The notes under the pieces were generated by a model. It was given only the letters and a program-made list of their open reading frames with translations. It ran no database searches and was not told where the DNA came from. Positions 11,461 through 23,159 of a stretch of 64,000 nucleotides of DNA are shown in pieces (positions within the stretch are counted from its first letter, which is position 1; each line of letters begins with the position of its first letter). Source of the stretch: Hericium rajendrae (taxonomy: Eukaryota; Basidiomycota; Agaricomycetes; Russulales; Hericiaceae); the NCBI GenBank assembly GCA_033439255.1, contig CM065884.1:2542001-2606000 (forward strand), given 5' to 3'. The translations under genes were made by a program, and so were the position numbers.

Positions 11461-12021
11461 TTACATAATCAAAACTCGGTGGTGAAGTGTGAGTTCTCTT
11501 GAGTTTGCAAGTTCAATTCCAGTTCATGCCAGATGTTTTTGATATTTTGTAATACTAAAAATAATATAATCAATGAGCAATGAGCATTAGTACAATGTCT
11601 ACTCTTATGGTATATTATAAGTACAGAAATGTCTATAAATCTATATGTTAAAGACTGATTACATAATCAAAACTCGGTGGTGAAGTGTGAGAGCAGTAAA
11701 GTCTTGCTTCCTTATGAGCTTTACATCCTGCATACTTGTGATGTTGGCTGCAAGGCTTGATGGGTATCTTCAAGTCATCCGCTGAGTGGTTGACGGTTTG
11801 GAACCAGGAGGTACTCAACCTGATGGCTCACCTTGGTCGTCTTGTATGTATCTCACTTGCTGAGCTGGCAGGCTAATTTATTCATAGGTCTCTAAATTTA
11901 ATACCAACCAGGGTGTATTATACCTTTTCAAAACCATATTGACAGCTGCTTTTAGACAATGCCTTCTGAGCTATGCTAGCTTATCTGTCTAGTTGAAAAT
12001 TAACCAATCATCATTATTCAA

Positions 12022-13136
12022 ATGATCTTGAGGTAAGTCCCTCAATTCTCCACCAATTTACTTGTTCTCAAATGTATTGACATGTGCTGATTAGTGGCTT
12101 TCCAGATATCCTACATAGGTCCAGATCTGTGCAGAACTCGAAAATCAAGACTCGAAATTGAGATTACCCCCTCAAGATCTTGACCTTGAGGTAGATCCTT
12201 GAATTCTCCACCGATTCTCTCGTTCTAAAATGCATTCGACTCTACTGATTAATCACTTTCCAGCCATGCTACATAGCCCCCACACCATCCAGAACTCGAA
12301 AATCAAGACTCAAAATTGAGATTACCCCTTCAAGATCTTGACCTTAAGGTAGATCCTTGAATTCTCCACCGATTCACTTGTTCTCAAATGCGTCAGAATG
12401 TGCTAATTAATCACTTTCCAGCTATGCTACATAGCCCCCACATCATCCAAAACTCAAAAATCAAGACTCGAAATTGAGATTACCCTCCAGAAACCTTGAC
12501 CTTGAGGTAAGGTAAGTCCATCAATTCTCCACTAATTCACTTGTTCTCAAATGCATCAGAATGTGCTGATTAATTGCTTTTCAGCCATGCTACATAGCCC
12601 TCACATCATCCAGAACTCGAAAATCAAGACTTGAAATTGAGATTACTCCCTCAAGATCTTGACCTTGAGATATGTCCTTCAGTTCTTTGCCAATTCTCTC
12701 GTTCTAAAATGCATTCGACTCTACTGATTAATTGCTTTCAAGCCATACTATATATCTCCCACACCATCCAGAACTCGAAAATCAAGACTCAAAATTGAGA
12801 TCTCCCCCTCAAAATCTTGACCTTGAGGTATGTCCTTCAGTTCTTTGCCGATTCACTTGTTCTAAAATGCCCTGAAATGTACTAATCAATTGCTTTGCAG
12901 TCATGCTACATAATGCATAGCCCTCAGACTGTTCAGAGCTCAAAAACCAAGACTCAAAATTGGAATTATCCCCTCTAGAAATCTTGACCTTGAGGTAAGT
13001 CCATCAATTCTTTACCAATTCTCTTGTTCTCAAATGCTTCAAATTTTACTAATGAACTGCTTCTCAGCCATGCTATACAGGTCTTGTATTGTCTAGAACT
13101 CAAAAATCAAGACTCAAAATTGAGATTTGTCCTCCA
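12022..13136. repeat. Tandem array of about seven ~160-bp units in H4
   Basis: The phrase AAGATCTTGACCTTGAGGTA recurs near 12174, 12332, 12489, 12653, 12811 and 12978, spaced 157-167 bp. Each is followed by CTCCACCGATTC, GTTCTCAAATGC and TTTCCAGCCATGCTACATAG. The array resumes after MITE A3, at 13347-13400. Two units of the same family lie in reverse at 5520-5842. Confidence 0.85.
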
Positions 13137-13346
13137 CATCAGGAAGGTTGACAACTTTCTGCTAGACCTGTGAGCAATCTGAGAGCATCTGAGAGCATCT
13201 GATTGATCTGCAGATTTTCTGATCTTATCTGAGAGTGTCTGATTTATTTGTCAGACAAGATTAGAAAATCTGCAGATCAATCAAATGCTCTCAAATGCTC
13301 TCAGATTGCTCACAGGTCTAGCAAAAAGTTGTCAACCTTCCTGATG
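13137..13346. mobile_element. CATCAGG-family MITE, copy A3
   Basis: 210 bp, from CATCAGGAAGGTTGACAACT to its inverse AGTTGTCAACCTTCCTGATG, nearly self-complementary throughout. Flanked by CA on both sides. It cuts a unit of the ~160-bp array. Confidence 0.9.
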
Positions 13347-13416
13347 CAGGCTCTTGATCTTAAGGTAAGTCTGACAGGTCTCCACTGATCATACTTTAAT
13401 TAAGTACCAACAATTT

Positions 13417-13997
13417 CATCAGGAAGGTTAACAACTTTCTGATTGATCTGACAATTTCTAACCCTACTGACAGCTCCTGATTGACCTGATCCACCTGAAA
13501 GTAATCTTAACAGGCAAATATCTGATCAAACTTTTACATTTAAGTAAAAACATTTATTGTCAGATATATAAGTTTTTAATCTCTAACTAATAGATATATC
13601 AAAATCTCTAATATTTAAAATTTTCTAAATCTGAGAGTGTCTGATCTGAGAATTTTTTCAAATCTGGAGGTCAAATATCTGAAAATTATCTGCAACTGTC
13701 TGAGAGCATCTGATGGTGTCTGACACTGTCTGATCCATCTGACTGATATTTGACCTCCAGATTTAAAATCAGACACTCTCAGATTTTCAAAAATTTCAGA
13801 TATCAAAGATTTTGATATATCTATTAGTTAGAGATTAAAAACTTATATATCTGACAATAAATGTCTTTTCTTGAATGTAAAAGTCTGATCAGATATTTGC
13901 TTCTCAAGATTGCTTTCAGGTGGATCAGGTCAATCAGAAGCTGTCAGTAGGGTTAGAAATTGTCAGGTCAATCAGAAAGTTGTCAACCTTCCTGATG
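13417..13997. mobile_element. CATCAGG-family MITE, copy A4 (581 bp)
   Basis: Same subfamily as A3 (GGAAGGTT ends), with a longer foldback. The two halves mirror each other around about 13707. TT is duplicated on both sides. Open reading frames inside are by-products of the palindrome. Confidence 0.9.
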
Positions 13998-14320
13998 TTG
14001 TACCTAATGTTTTTATAGACTATTTGCTATAAATTTCATAGAGATTTATTATTAATCTGACTAGTAAGACTTTACTCATTTATACACTGTTATTAAATAT
14101 AACTAATAGTGAAAAAAAATCATCTTGCTATGCAAAGCATTCTTTCTCTTCTCTCAAGTACATCAAGTACATATTGTATAACTGAAGATGTTTACAATCT
14201 TGTATTACATATTGCTAGCTTATCTGCAGAGTCAAATATAGTTAGTAAGCTTAAAAAAATATGAATGAGATCAGTATAAATGTCCTCAGCATAATAGTCC
14301 AATTCATGTCACTAGTACTG

Positions 14321-16064
14321 TAGAGTTCAACATAAGTGCATTTGCAGATGACCTGAATACAAACCCATGGGTATTTAACATGCTGTAAGGGCTGACCTGG
14401 ATTTACGTGAGTTTCAGCCACTAGGTGATCTGGAGCTGTGGATCAGGTACCTGTGACATCATAAATCACTTGCAGGTCAGTTCATCTTGTCTTCACTTAT
14501 GACTACTACTATGACACACCAAGTATGCTTTTCACTGCACCATTTTCTTCAATGCAATGGCAGAAATGGGTTTGAATCAGCTTGAGGGGCTTAAGGTGAG
14601 TCTAATCACTGTTAATTCTGTCATACATTGCTGATCTTAGGAGTCTCACTCATTATTGAGTGAGACTTGTTTTCAATATTCTTTGATAGCACACTGTTCT
14701 ACTATCTTTTGACATTATGCCTCACCTAGCATGTTGTTTGTGCCTCTCTCCATTACCTATGTGTTCAATAATGCCCTCAGTACTGATAATACCTGCAAAC
14801 TTTGCTCTCACATGTGCAAGTGTTCCAGCTCTTATTCACATTCTGAAAAGTATGCATGGTGCCAGTATAACATCAGAAACCTTCAAAACTTTCTGATTTA
14901 CCCTGCAGACATCTGATAGTGTCTGACTGTATCTGCATGATCTGCAGCAATTGCATCAGACACATCAGATACTCTCAGACAATATTAGCTACTCTCAGCT
15001 AGTTGCAGAATCAAAAAAGTGTCGATGCAAAATGCTTGCAGACTGATCAGATGTCTGCAGGGTAAATCAGAAAGTTTTGAAGGTTCCTGATGAACATCAG
15101 CAACAATGCACTGTACAGCAATGAGACTTGATTTCTGTTTGTTGATGAATCATGTAGGTTGCATCTGCAGACTCCAGCATCAGACTTATGCTTGCATCAC
15201 TCTCATCCCTCTGCACTGCAGTAAGTGCAGTCATTTGTATGTCTAGTTGACTCTTTCTCACAGATGCCTTATGCAAGAACATCATTGGCTCTCGATGTGC
15301 ATTGTGATGGACTGTGTCTTCAATCGGGCAGAATGATCAGTCAAAGGACAATAAGATGCAGATCTTCATGATCAAGGGTGACTGGAAGAGGATCAGGAGT
15401 GAGCTCAAGCTTGTCAATACCTGTGAGGACATTCTTGACTTCATCAACAAGCATGTCATCCCCTCAGCTATCTCTGGTGAGTGGCACCCCATTTTGTGCA
15501 ACTTCTGCTTGCACCTGACAGTGTGCAATTGCCTTTGTATGCTTTGAATAGCATACACCACAGCAGTGCATGCATGCACATGTACCTGCACCTGCTATGA
15601 CTGCAATTCTTGAACTGCATGTCCATGCATGGCACAGATGGTGCATGTGCTACCACGTGCCCTTGTATTTATCTGCACACAACTCCTCATTGCATGTGTG
15701 TCTGCTCATACATGGCCTCTGCAAGTCCTGTGGCAATCTGTGCTGTTGAATCATATCGCTTATGGAGTGCGATAGGTAGCAGCAGAGGGTGTAGACAGTA
15801 GTATTAGCTCTACAATTATGTGTAGTTACTACCATAAATTAGAGCTCATATCCTGAATAATTATAACACTTTGGCAATTGAAGTTCAAGTTACAAGTTAC
15901 CATGGGTTACCTGTGGGTCAATGAAGTTGAGCAAAGTCTTGACCTAGATCTGGACAGGTTTTAGCCACTAGGTGATCTGGATCTGCAGGTCAGGAACTTG
16001 TGAGTAAATTTTACAGGTTTATCCATGTTGATGCACAGGTGACTCTGAATCATGTTGAACCCTA
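14321..16064. mobile_element. X3: hAT-like non-autonomous element with captured exon-like sequence
   Basis: The left end TAGAGTTCAACATAAGTGCA and right end ATGTTGAACCCTA are decayed versions of the X-family terminal repeat. Both arms contain the family core TTTCAGCCACTAGGTGATCT or its variant. The 8-bp flanks (TAGTACTG, TGATGGAG) do not match, so this copy is old or recombined. The interior (about 14480-15870) holds exon-like pieces, including MAEMGLNQLEGLK followed by GTGAGTCT (14557-14600) and a 77-codon open stretch with IFMIKGDWKRIRSELK (15314-15547). No transposase is seen. Confidence 0.55.
14871..15092. mobile_element. CATCAGG-family MITE, copy A5 (in X3)
   Basis: 222 bp, CATCAGAAACCTTCAAAACT to AGTTTTGAAGGTTCCTGATG with one terminal mismatch. 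AA is duplicated on both sides. Confidence 0.88.
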
Positions 16065-16249
16065 TGATGGAGCAACCACTGATAGACAATGTGAGTTTGA
16101 AGGTACTATGCTATCAGATTTTGGCAATTTGCATTATGCAAAAAAACAAAAAGCAAGTTTACTTATTTATGCACCTTCATAAAAAATACTAGCTAACAAT
16201 AAAAAAGGAATCATATTGCCATGCGAAGCATCGGCCCTCTTCCACCAAG

Positions 16250-18281
16250 TATGCTTTGATTCTGTAATAGAAGTGCAAAGTTCATTTGGCACTGCAAACT
16301 CCTCAATCAAGGGACAATGATGTTTCAATGAATGCTGTCTAGGAAGAGATATTCCTTTAAGACGAACACCAGCAGTTTCAAAAACTGCACGTTCTCTGTG
16401 AAATGTTTCAAGAGCAACATCCATAGCATCCAAAGTGTCTTCATCAATAATATCTCTTCGAGCAAAGTAGCAAAAATCTAAAAATGCACGAATTGCTCTA
16501 ACCATTTGTGAAGGTACATGACCATCAATAGCAGGCAAAAATACTTTCATCAAAGCTTTGGAATCATCTCCTGTCCATTGTTTAAAGCTACGACCCTCAG
16601 GAAATCGACGAAGTCCTGGAAATGCAGGTGCAACAGCAATTCTTCGATCAATATCTGCCATAATCACAGATGCTCTAGTTGGTCCATGTACAAGTTCAAG
16701 ATATTCAAAAACCCAAGATACCAAGTGATCTTTGAATGTTCCCTTGATAAGTTGATGAAGCAAGTCCAAAGAGATAAGTTCATGAATATCTGCACGAGGA
16801 AAAGAATGTGTAAATGGCTATAAAAAGAGTTAAATTAGACTCAAATACTAATACTAGACATTTCAAAGAATGTTACATACCATAATATCTGCCACAATAC
16901 CATATTCATATCACAATTGTTTTTCATCAAGCTCTTCCATTAATATACCAGTATATTCATGTGATCTTAGAAAACCATCACCACCATCTAAATCCTTAGG
17001 TAGACATGTACAGTGTGGACACCAGCCTTGAACAATGCCACACATTAGACACTGTTCAGGATAATCTGCAATATAAGGACCAATTCCATAGATCACTCTT
17101 CGAAAATGTCTATCAGGACAACGAACTATTTCTGGTGTAGTCATTCCTGGTCGTAAATGTTCCAAAATAACTTTCAATGACTCATGCATGAGATGCCTTC
17201 TGAATTTTTGAAAAGGAATGCTACCTTGATATTGCTTATCTGTTTTTCCAATTGCTAGAAATCCAAGAATGCTAACAGCTTCACGATGAGCATGATGAAC
17301 ATTATTATGCACATTTCCAATAGATGCATATAGAGGATAGTATTCTGTATGACCTGTAGCAACAGTGACAATAGTTTTATCACTACCCAAAACAACAGGT
17401 ACAAACATAGATCCATGAGTTTTAGGATCTTCAGCAATTTTATCTGCTTGGCGCCATGACCAGTTACCAGTCATAAAATCTGACCATTCTCTTTTGCCTT
17501 TGACATTATAGTCCTTTCGTGGAGCATAATCAATTTCATCTTTGAAATCAGGATTGGACAATTGATTCTGAATGATATGTTTTGGATTCCGATACCACAC
17601 ATCATAATCAGCAAACATCCATGCAGGTGGATCTTGTTCAGGTATAAGACCTGTATATTTTACAGTGAAATATAACCAGGAAACATCCCCAAGTGAGATA
17701 GCATCAAGAGTCTTCAGCATATCCTTATGATTTGCAAATGGTGGAGGTTTGCCATCATGATCTGCAGCCCATGCATCCATTAAATCATTTGTAAAAGTCT
17801 CTGAATTTTGTCCTCATCGAAACAGTAAATCTGCAACTGTATATTCAACACAGTCTCGAAATGGTGACCAGTCTTCAGCAGACTTAGTAGTACTCTCTGC
17901 AAAATTAGAAGGCAATGTGCCTGAAGGCAAATCAGCACCATGTGTATCACAAGGTCGACCATCAAGATCAGGATGCATGTAATGTCCAGGACCATCAGAG
18001 TTTCTAGAGCTAGAAGCATCAGAACCACTAGTACTATGATCACCAAGAAAGAAATCTCCAGTATCTTGAAAAGCAGTAGCAAAAGGCTCATGAGATTCAT
18101 AAGGCAATGTCTCCACAGATGTCTGTGCAATATTCAGCAATGGATGAACAGATTCAATATGCTGTATTAATCCTCTATGAGTAATAAAGCCTCAACGACA
18201 ATGCCAAGATATTGGTGTCGGGCAAGCAAAAATGCGAGGTCTATGAGATGCCCGACTATGAGACCTTGAGCCTGATGGCAT
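16250..18281 (-). pseudogene. Plavaka transposase, N-terminal and catalytic part
   Basis: The start ATG is at 18281. A C2H2-like finger (C...C...LIQHIESVH) follows, then the linker DGRPCDTHGADLPSG, then the Plavaka core with DPPAWMFADYDVWYRNP, DFMTGNWSWRQADKIAEDP, FVPVVLGSDKTIVTVATG and YYPLYASIGNVHNNVHHAHR. A 62-nt intron (16819-16880, GTATGT...TATAG) is spliced before PFTHSFPRADIHE. The second exon carries IDRRIAVAPAFPGLRRFPEG and ends at ESKH, where H3 begins. Together with 9063-8128 the gene would encode about 970 residues, normal for the family. Three in-frame TGA codons, some consistent with CGA-to-TGA change, and the downstream frameshift make it dead. Confidence 0.87.
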
Positions 18282-18334
18282 GATACTAGATATATCCAGG
18301 ATTCAATAATGTCCACAAGAGCTTTACTATTTGT

Positions 18335-18560
18335 TGAGCACAGAGAAGTGCATAAGATACTCCAAAAGCACAAGAGATTCCAACTTCAAGCACAAGAGAC
18401 TCTTGACTTTCGAGTCAAGTACAACACAATATGATTTCGAGCACAAGAGGCTCCAACTTTTGAGTTGAGCACAAGAGGCTCCAACTTTTGAGTCGAGCAC
18501 AAGACAATACAATTTCTAGCACAAGAGGCTTCAACTTTCGAGTTGAGCACAAGAGAATCT
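18335..18560. repeat. Short tandem repeats upstream of the Plavaka gene
   Basis: The phrase GAGCACAAGAGGCTCCAACT recurs imperfectly about six times, alternating with ACAATATGATTTC-like segments and with TTTTGAGT(T/C)GAGCACAAG. This may be a subterminal repeat region of the Plavaka transposon. I could not identify its terminal inverted repeats. Confidence 0.6.
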
Positions 18561-19353
18561 GGCCGTCAAGCAAAGAGCAAGTGTCTGCAGTCTCACAGTC
18601 CACTGGGAATGGCTCGGCTTCAAACAACACTAGATAGATTTATATCAAAGTTCCGAGATTACGCAGTAAGCAAACGGGCTGCCGTTGGTTAAGCGCGGAC
18701 TCGGGAGTAGTAAGCAGTCGACTCGGCTGGGCACAGACTTGGTGCCACATGCGACAGTGTGACTCAGCTGTCAGTCTCGTCGCACCGTACGACTTTGTCT
18801 TCCGAGTTGCTACTAGTCTGCCCACCTCCACCTGGCCTTTTACTATCCTGCAAGTCATTTGTCAGGACTCATGGAGACCCGTTCGAAAACACAAAACAAA
18901 CCTTATGCTTCGGACATTGGCACAGGACTCTCACAACCCCCTTCGAAGAAACCCAGGACCACCAAGAAGGCTGCGACGGCTGAGCAAAGACGGGCGTGGA
19001 ACGAGGCCGAAGAACAAGCGACTCATCAAGCTGCTGCCCGAATCTTGCAGTTCGAGACAACAAGGGGCGCCGCTGACGCTGCTGCCACTGAGAGAGCAAG
19101 TCAGTGCCCGGGCAGAAAGCGCCCGAGCAACGTCATGTCGGAGGTGGTGATCGAGGTCGAACAGGGTCGAGGGAGCAAGTTCGGAAAGGATTCGGTGAAG
19201 GAGAAAGGTCAGTACAGTCTCGAATGATAGTATAAACATATTGACTTACCAAGAAAAACTTAGAAACTCCAGCAGCTTTGCCCTCAAAGGCAAAGCAACC
19301 GGCGAAGACGGTGTGGCCCATGCGTGCCGGTGGTGCGGACTCGGACAGTGACA

Positions 19354-19754
19354 CATCAGGAACCTTCAAAACTTTCTGATGGATCCTGCAGAGTCTGATC
19401 AACTGCAAGACCTGATTCAGCTGCAGGCTCTAATTAGAGGACAATTTCTGATCAGAGATTTTATATTTTGAAGTTAATAACTATTGGCAGATATAGTAGT
19501 CATCCAACTCTAATCATTAGATGCAACAAAGTTTTCAATATCTAAAATTTATATGAATCTGATCAGTTCTGATCAGTCTGCAAGCATTCTGCATTGATAC
19601 TTTTTTGAATCTTGAGGTCAAATATTCTGCAGCTAGCTGAGAGTAGCTGATGCTGTCTGAGAGTGTCTGATGTGTCTGATGCAACTGCTGCAGATCATGC
19701 AGACACTGTCAGATGCCTCGCAGGTCAAACAGAAAGTTTTGAAGGTTCCTGATG
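19354..19754 (+). mobile_element. CATCAGG-family MITE, 401-bp subfamily, copy A6
   Basis: Ends CATCAGGAACCTTCAAAACT and AGTTTTGAAGGTTCCTGATG. CA is duplicated. It splits exon 2 of the DUF6532-like gene: removing it and one CA gives ...DSDTMAVDN directly before a GTAAGT donor. I see no difference from A12 at 37477-37877. Confidence 0.93.
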
Positions 19755-21227
19755 CACTATGGCAGTGGACAATGGTAAGTCTTAACACAGTCATTTCGAA
19801 TAACGAAAGGGACTCACCAAGAAAACAAAACAGAAGGAGCACTCACGAAGAAAGTGCCGGCGAACGGGGTACGAGATAGAGCAAATAGCGAGGATCGTAT
19901 GGACGTGGAGGTGAGTCGAATCGATTTGCGAAGATCGTGCAAGACGGTGGTGTTGATCGAGCACCGTGCAGGATAACGAGGGAGGGAGGGAGCCGGCAGT
20001 TGTGAGAGATGTTGACGAGGGTCCCACAATGTATGGAATGCGGAGGCACGAGAAAGCTCGAGGATTGAAGGCGTTAGAAACACAGATGGGTCTGGAAAAA
20101 CGTAAGAGGTCTGTTATAGAACAAGGTGAGTCAATTCATTCAACACTTGAGGACATTAATTACTCACCTAAAGCCCGAAACAACCAGATTCTGGTGACGA
20201 TTCCTGCGTAGACCCCAGCTATGAACCCGAAACACCCGGCGCCATCGAGGGATCCGATATCGAGATGGACGAGCTGAGCGAGAGCGAGGAGTTGAAGCTG
20301 AAGAAGAGCGAGAGACAATGGCAAAAGGCCGTGATATCGAAGGGGAAGGGCAAGGCTAACAGCAGCAAGGACAAGTCGTCGAAGAAAGGGGGTAGAGGAT
20401 GAAAGCAAAAGGTAAAGATGAGGGACTTAGTGCGAGAGCAGTGCGCTCAGCATGAGGCTGCCCTTATCTTATCTCATCAGTGAGTTTTCCTTGTCGTTGA
20501 TACGAGCGAGCATCTACTTACTGCTGCTTTCCTTCCTGCTCATTAACTCTATGATCACCTTTTGTCCACTGTTTCGACCGGATTACGATCCCTCTACCGT
20601 TCATATCTCTCGGCGCGCCATTCGTAGGATCGAAACAGCGACTTCTGCGATGAAATCTGCCAAGGCTGGATTCCTTGGAACCTGGCAAACTGGCAAGACC
20701 GGCACTTCCACCTCCACGAACACTTACGACGAACCTCCCATCGAATGAGGCTACGCGGGAGCTGCGTTCAAGTTCTTGGATGATTTTGAGGTGCCTGAGG
20801 GAGCAGATGAGGGAGATGAGGCTCAGGAGGAGTACGAGCAGCCTGTTGCGGCTGGCACGGTACGTCCTCGCTTTCATACTTTCAGGTTTGCTACTAATAC
20901 AGACTACATCATAGAGTTATGCTAGGATCGAATTCGACGATGATGAGTCATCCCCTGTACCCACGCGCGAAGACTCGCGCCGTACCTCCCTTCCATCTGC
21001 CCCATCTACTGGTTGTGCTGTCTCCGGACAGCACGATTTCGACTCTTGAACCCCCCCGCCTCGCCTGTCCGGATCTTCAGCACCACCAATGCATCAGGAA
21101 ACCTCGACACAGCAAGATAATTCATTCGTGGATCATGCTGCCTCCGAGCCACAGGATTGCGACTCCTGGAGCCCTCCACCTCGTGCTCCCAGCTCTCGCC
21201 CGTCCGCCTCTGTCTCTCGCTCTCACC

Positions 21228-21345
21228 ATCCCACCTCCGCACCTCATCCTGCCACCTCCGCACCTCGTCCTGCCACCTCCGCATCTCGCCCTGCCATCTC
21301 TGCACCTCGCTCTGCCGCCTCCGCATCTCGCCCTGCTGCCTTTGC
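21228..21345 (+). repeat. 21-bp coding minisatellite
   Basis: About five units of CCACCTCCGCACCTCGTCCTG with small changes, encoding a heptad such as TSAPRPA in the frame of the surrounding pseudogene. It creates long false open frames on both strands. Confidence 0.8.
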
Positions 21346-23159
21346 CTCCACCTCCGCGCCATCTCGCAGCACCAGACCAGCACAAGGCTTCGATTTGCAA
21401 GGCCCTCCGAGTCAAGGTTCCACCTCGAAATCTCGGCCCTCCCCACCCATCTCGATCTCACCGTGTACATTGCAAGCTGTACACCGTCTTTTGCTGGTGA
21501 GCAGGGCATTGTGACACCCGGTCCTCGCACTGTCGTCGGGCAAGTTTCGCGAGCGACACAGACACCCGGCGCTGGTGCTCGCTCGCTCAAGACTCCGGGC
21601 AAGCAGTCTTACAGTAAAAAAGTACGTCCAGCTTTGGTTTTCTGTGTATAATGATTCTGACTTATAGCTTTTTCGCATTTAGACTGTGCACATTGACTCG
21701 ATAGTCTATGACGAGCCCATCCGCGTCGCCCCGCCGATGACTCTGGGCCCGTCGTGCAGCGACACAATACACACTACGGTATGTACATGTACGATTTGTT
21801 ATGTACGATTTATCTCTTAATGTTGTGCTCATTACTGACTGTCGCTTTTCTTTACAGCATGCACGTGCTTCGAGTACTGCTGCACAGTCTGCTGTCCCAC
21901 CTACGCTGAAGCCATCAGGCCCTCCCGCTCTAATTGAATATGTATAAGGGGGCTCAGACATTGACGATGATGATGACGACGAGCTTAGTGAATGCAGGAC
22001 TCGACGAACGACTTACAGCAATACCGACTTGCCACTGGAATGCCTCGTCAAGTGGAACGAGTATTATTTACCTATGTGGAGAGAGTATTTTGGTACACGT
22101 AGTGATCCTTGGGTGACACAAGATCTCCTCGATCCTGCGCAACAGCTTTGGGACAAGATATTCCCTCATATTCCTCACAAGCTTGAGGTCAAACATGAGG
22201 CCATTTTTGCTGTGGTAAGTTGCTTCCATTTTTCTCAATGTCTTACTGACACCTTTATAGACTTTACAAAGGACTTACGAGTGGCGGAGTGGCTTTGCAA
22301 CGGAGGCTACTAACGCTGTGTCTGACTTCATGCAACGGTTTTCCTCAACACACGATGATCCAGATGGTATTGCGAAGGATGGCATTGCTCGCACTGCTCT
22401 CGGTTTGAGAAACTTGGAGGCAGATCAGCATGTCCCCTTCTTGTATGACCAGATTGATAGTAGATCTGATGGTAGTGACCTCGTAAGTTTAACTTTGCTC
22501 TGAATTCATAAGCTAATTTTTCTTCAGGAATTTCATGGTGCATTCCTCTCCAATGTTGTTGTCCAGGCTTTTGCAAAAGCCCATGTCGGTATGACTATTC
22601 TTCCCAAGCATCTTCATCGAAAGGAGTTTCCTATTGGTGCTATGGCTCTGACCATGTCTGCAGTAAGTTTTTTCTTATCTAATTGATTAATTGTTGACTT
22701 TGTCTTAGCTTCAGCGTGCCTTATCCCGTCACTTGCTATTTGAGCCTGATGATCACCCGAAGCTTAAGTGGCGATCCGAGGGGTGGTTTTCAACAAAGTG
22801 CTAGCACACGCCAACAAAGCAATGGGCTGATATCTGCAAAGGTATTGATATGACTAAGTGGCGTTTGATTTATACCAAGGCTGCAGATTTCTTGCCTGAT
22901 GCAGAGGAGCCTGCTCATAGTGTAGGAGACTCACCAGGATCTCGTCAGCGTCATTTATTGCAGAGTGGCAACCTTAGTGATTGAGGTTGGCCTGGCTTTT
23001 TTTCTTATCTTCAGTTCAGTTTGTGACCTCTACTATGCTTTTTCTATCTTCTCATGCCCATCTTTTGATCTTTTATCACACTGTTTAGTTTACTACTTCT
23101 TCTAATCTGCTGAATTTAGAGTTGCAGTTATTCTCATTCTGGTGTGATTTAAGTGTGAT

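Larger units (their letters stand above)
10793..14158 (-). mobile_element. H4: second Helitron-like element nested in H3
   Basis: The minus-strand start CTTGAGAGAAGAGAAAGAAT at 14158 carries the family hairpin (ATGCTTTGCAT). The end at 10793 shows the palindrome GATTCTAAGAAATCATAA. It contains the longest tandem array in the window (12022-13136), inverted-repeat stretches near 11380-11460 and MITEs A2-A4. One flank is C rather than A, so the left limit may be off by a base or so, or mutated. Confidence 0.55.
9064..16249 (-). mobile_element. H3: Helitron-like element inserted in the Plavaka transposase, 7.2 kb with nested insertions
   Basis: On its own strand it begins CTTGGTGGAAGAGGGCC, with hairpin GCCGATGCTTCGCATGGC and ATGATTCC, and ends GATTCTAAGGAATTGTAA. 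Removing it leaves A|T joined with no duplication and repairs the Plavaka reading frame at HIKAVK. This is target behaviour characteristic of Helitrons. Its outer 1.7 kb (9064-10740) closely matches 34175-35860 of H6, including ~160-bp units at about 9238-9760. Inside are a second H copy (10793-14158), an hAT-like X3 (14321-16064) and MITEs. No transposase gene is seen. Confidence 0.7.
18871..22984 (+). pseudogene. Multi-exon pseudogene, probable DUF6532-type protein
   Basis: The first exon begins METRSKTQNKPYASDIGTG and is basic and Ala-rich. Several short introns with GT(G/A)AGT...AG ends separate later exons: GALTKKVPANGVRDRANSE; KQPDSGDDSCVDPSYEPETP; HISRRAIRRIETATSAM; a Ser/Pro-rich stretch with 7-residue repeats; then a folded C-terminal part with LECLVKWNEYYLPMWREYFG, PWVTQDLLDPAQQLWDKIFP, TLQRTYEWRSGF and EFPIGAMALTMSALQRALSR. 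The C-terminal pattern resembles basidiomycete DUF6532 proteins; I recognise this only loosely. A MITE sits in exon 2 and several in-frame stops occur (for example near 20404, 20746 and 22803), so it is inactive. DUF6532 proteins have no established function. Confidence 0.5.

Noticed and set aside
12022-13136. Regularly spaced repeats reminiscent of a CRISPR array
   Set aside because: Units are ~160 bp, the whole unit is repeated rather than a short repeat with unique spacers, and the genome is fungal.
13615-13806. 63-codon minus-strand frame
   Set aside because: It lies wholly inside the foldback MITE A4 and is a by-product of its palindrome.
15097-15835. Cluster of short Cys/His-rich frames on both strands in X3
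   Set aside because: They overlap each other in TGCATG-rich sequence and have no consistent splice or domain structure apart from the 15314-15547 stretch, which is noted within X3.
21006-21651. Overlapping long frames on both strands around the 21-bp minisatellite
   Set aside because: The repeat lacks stops in several frames; only the frame in line with the flanking exons of the DUF6532-like pseudogene makes sense.
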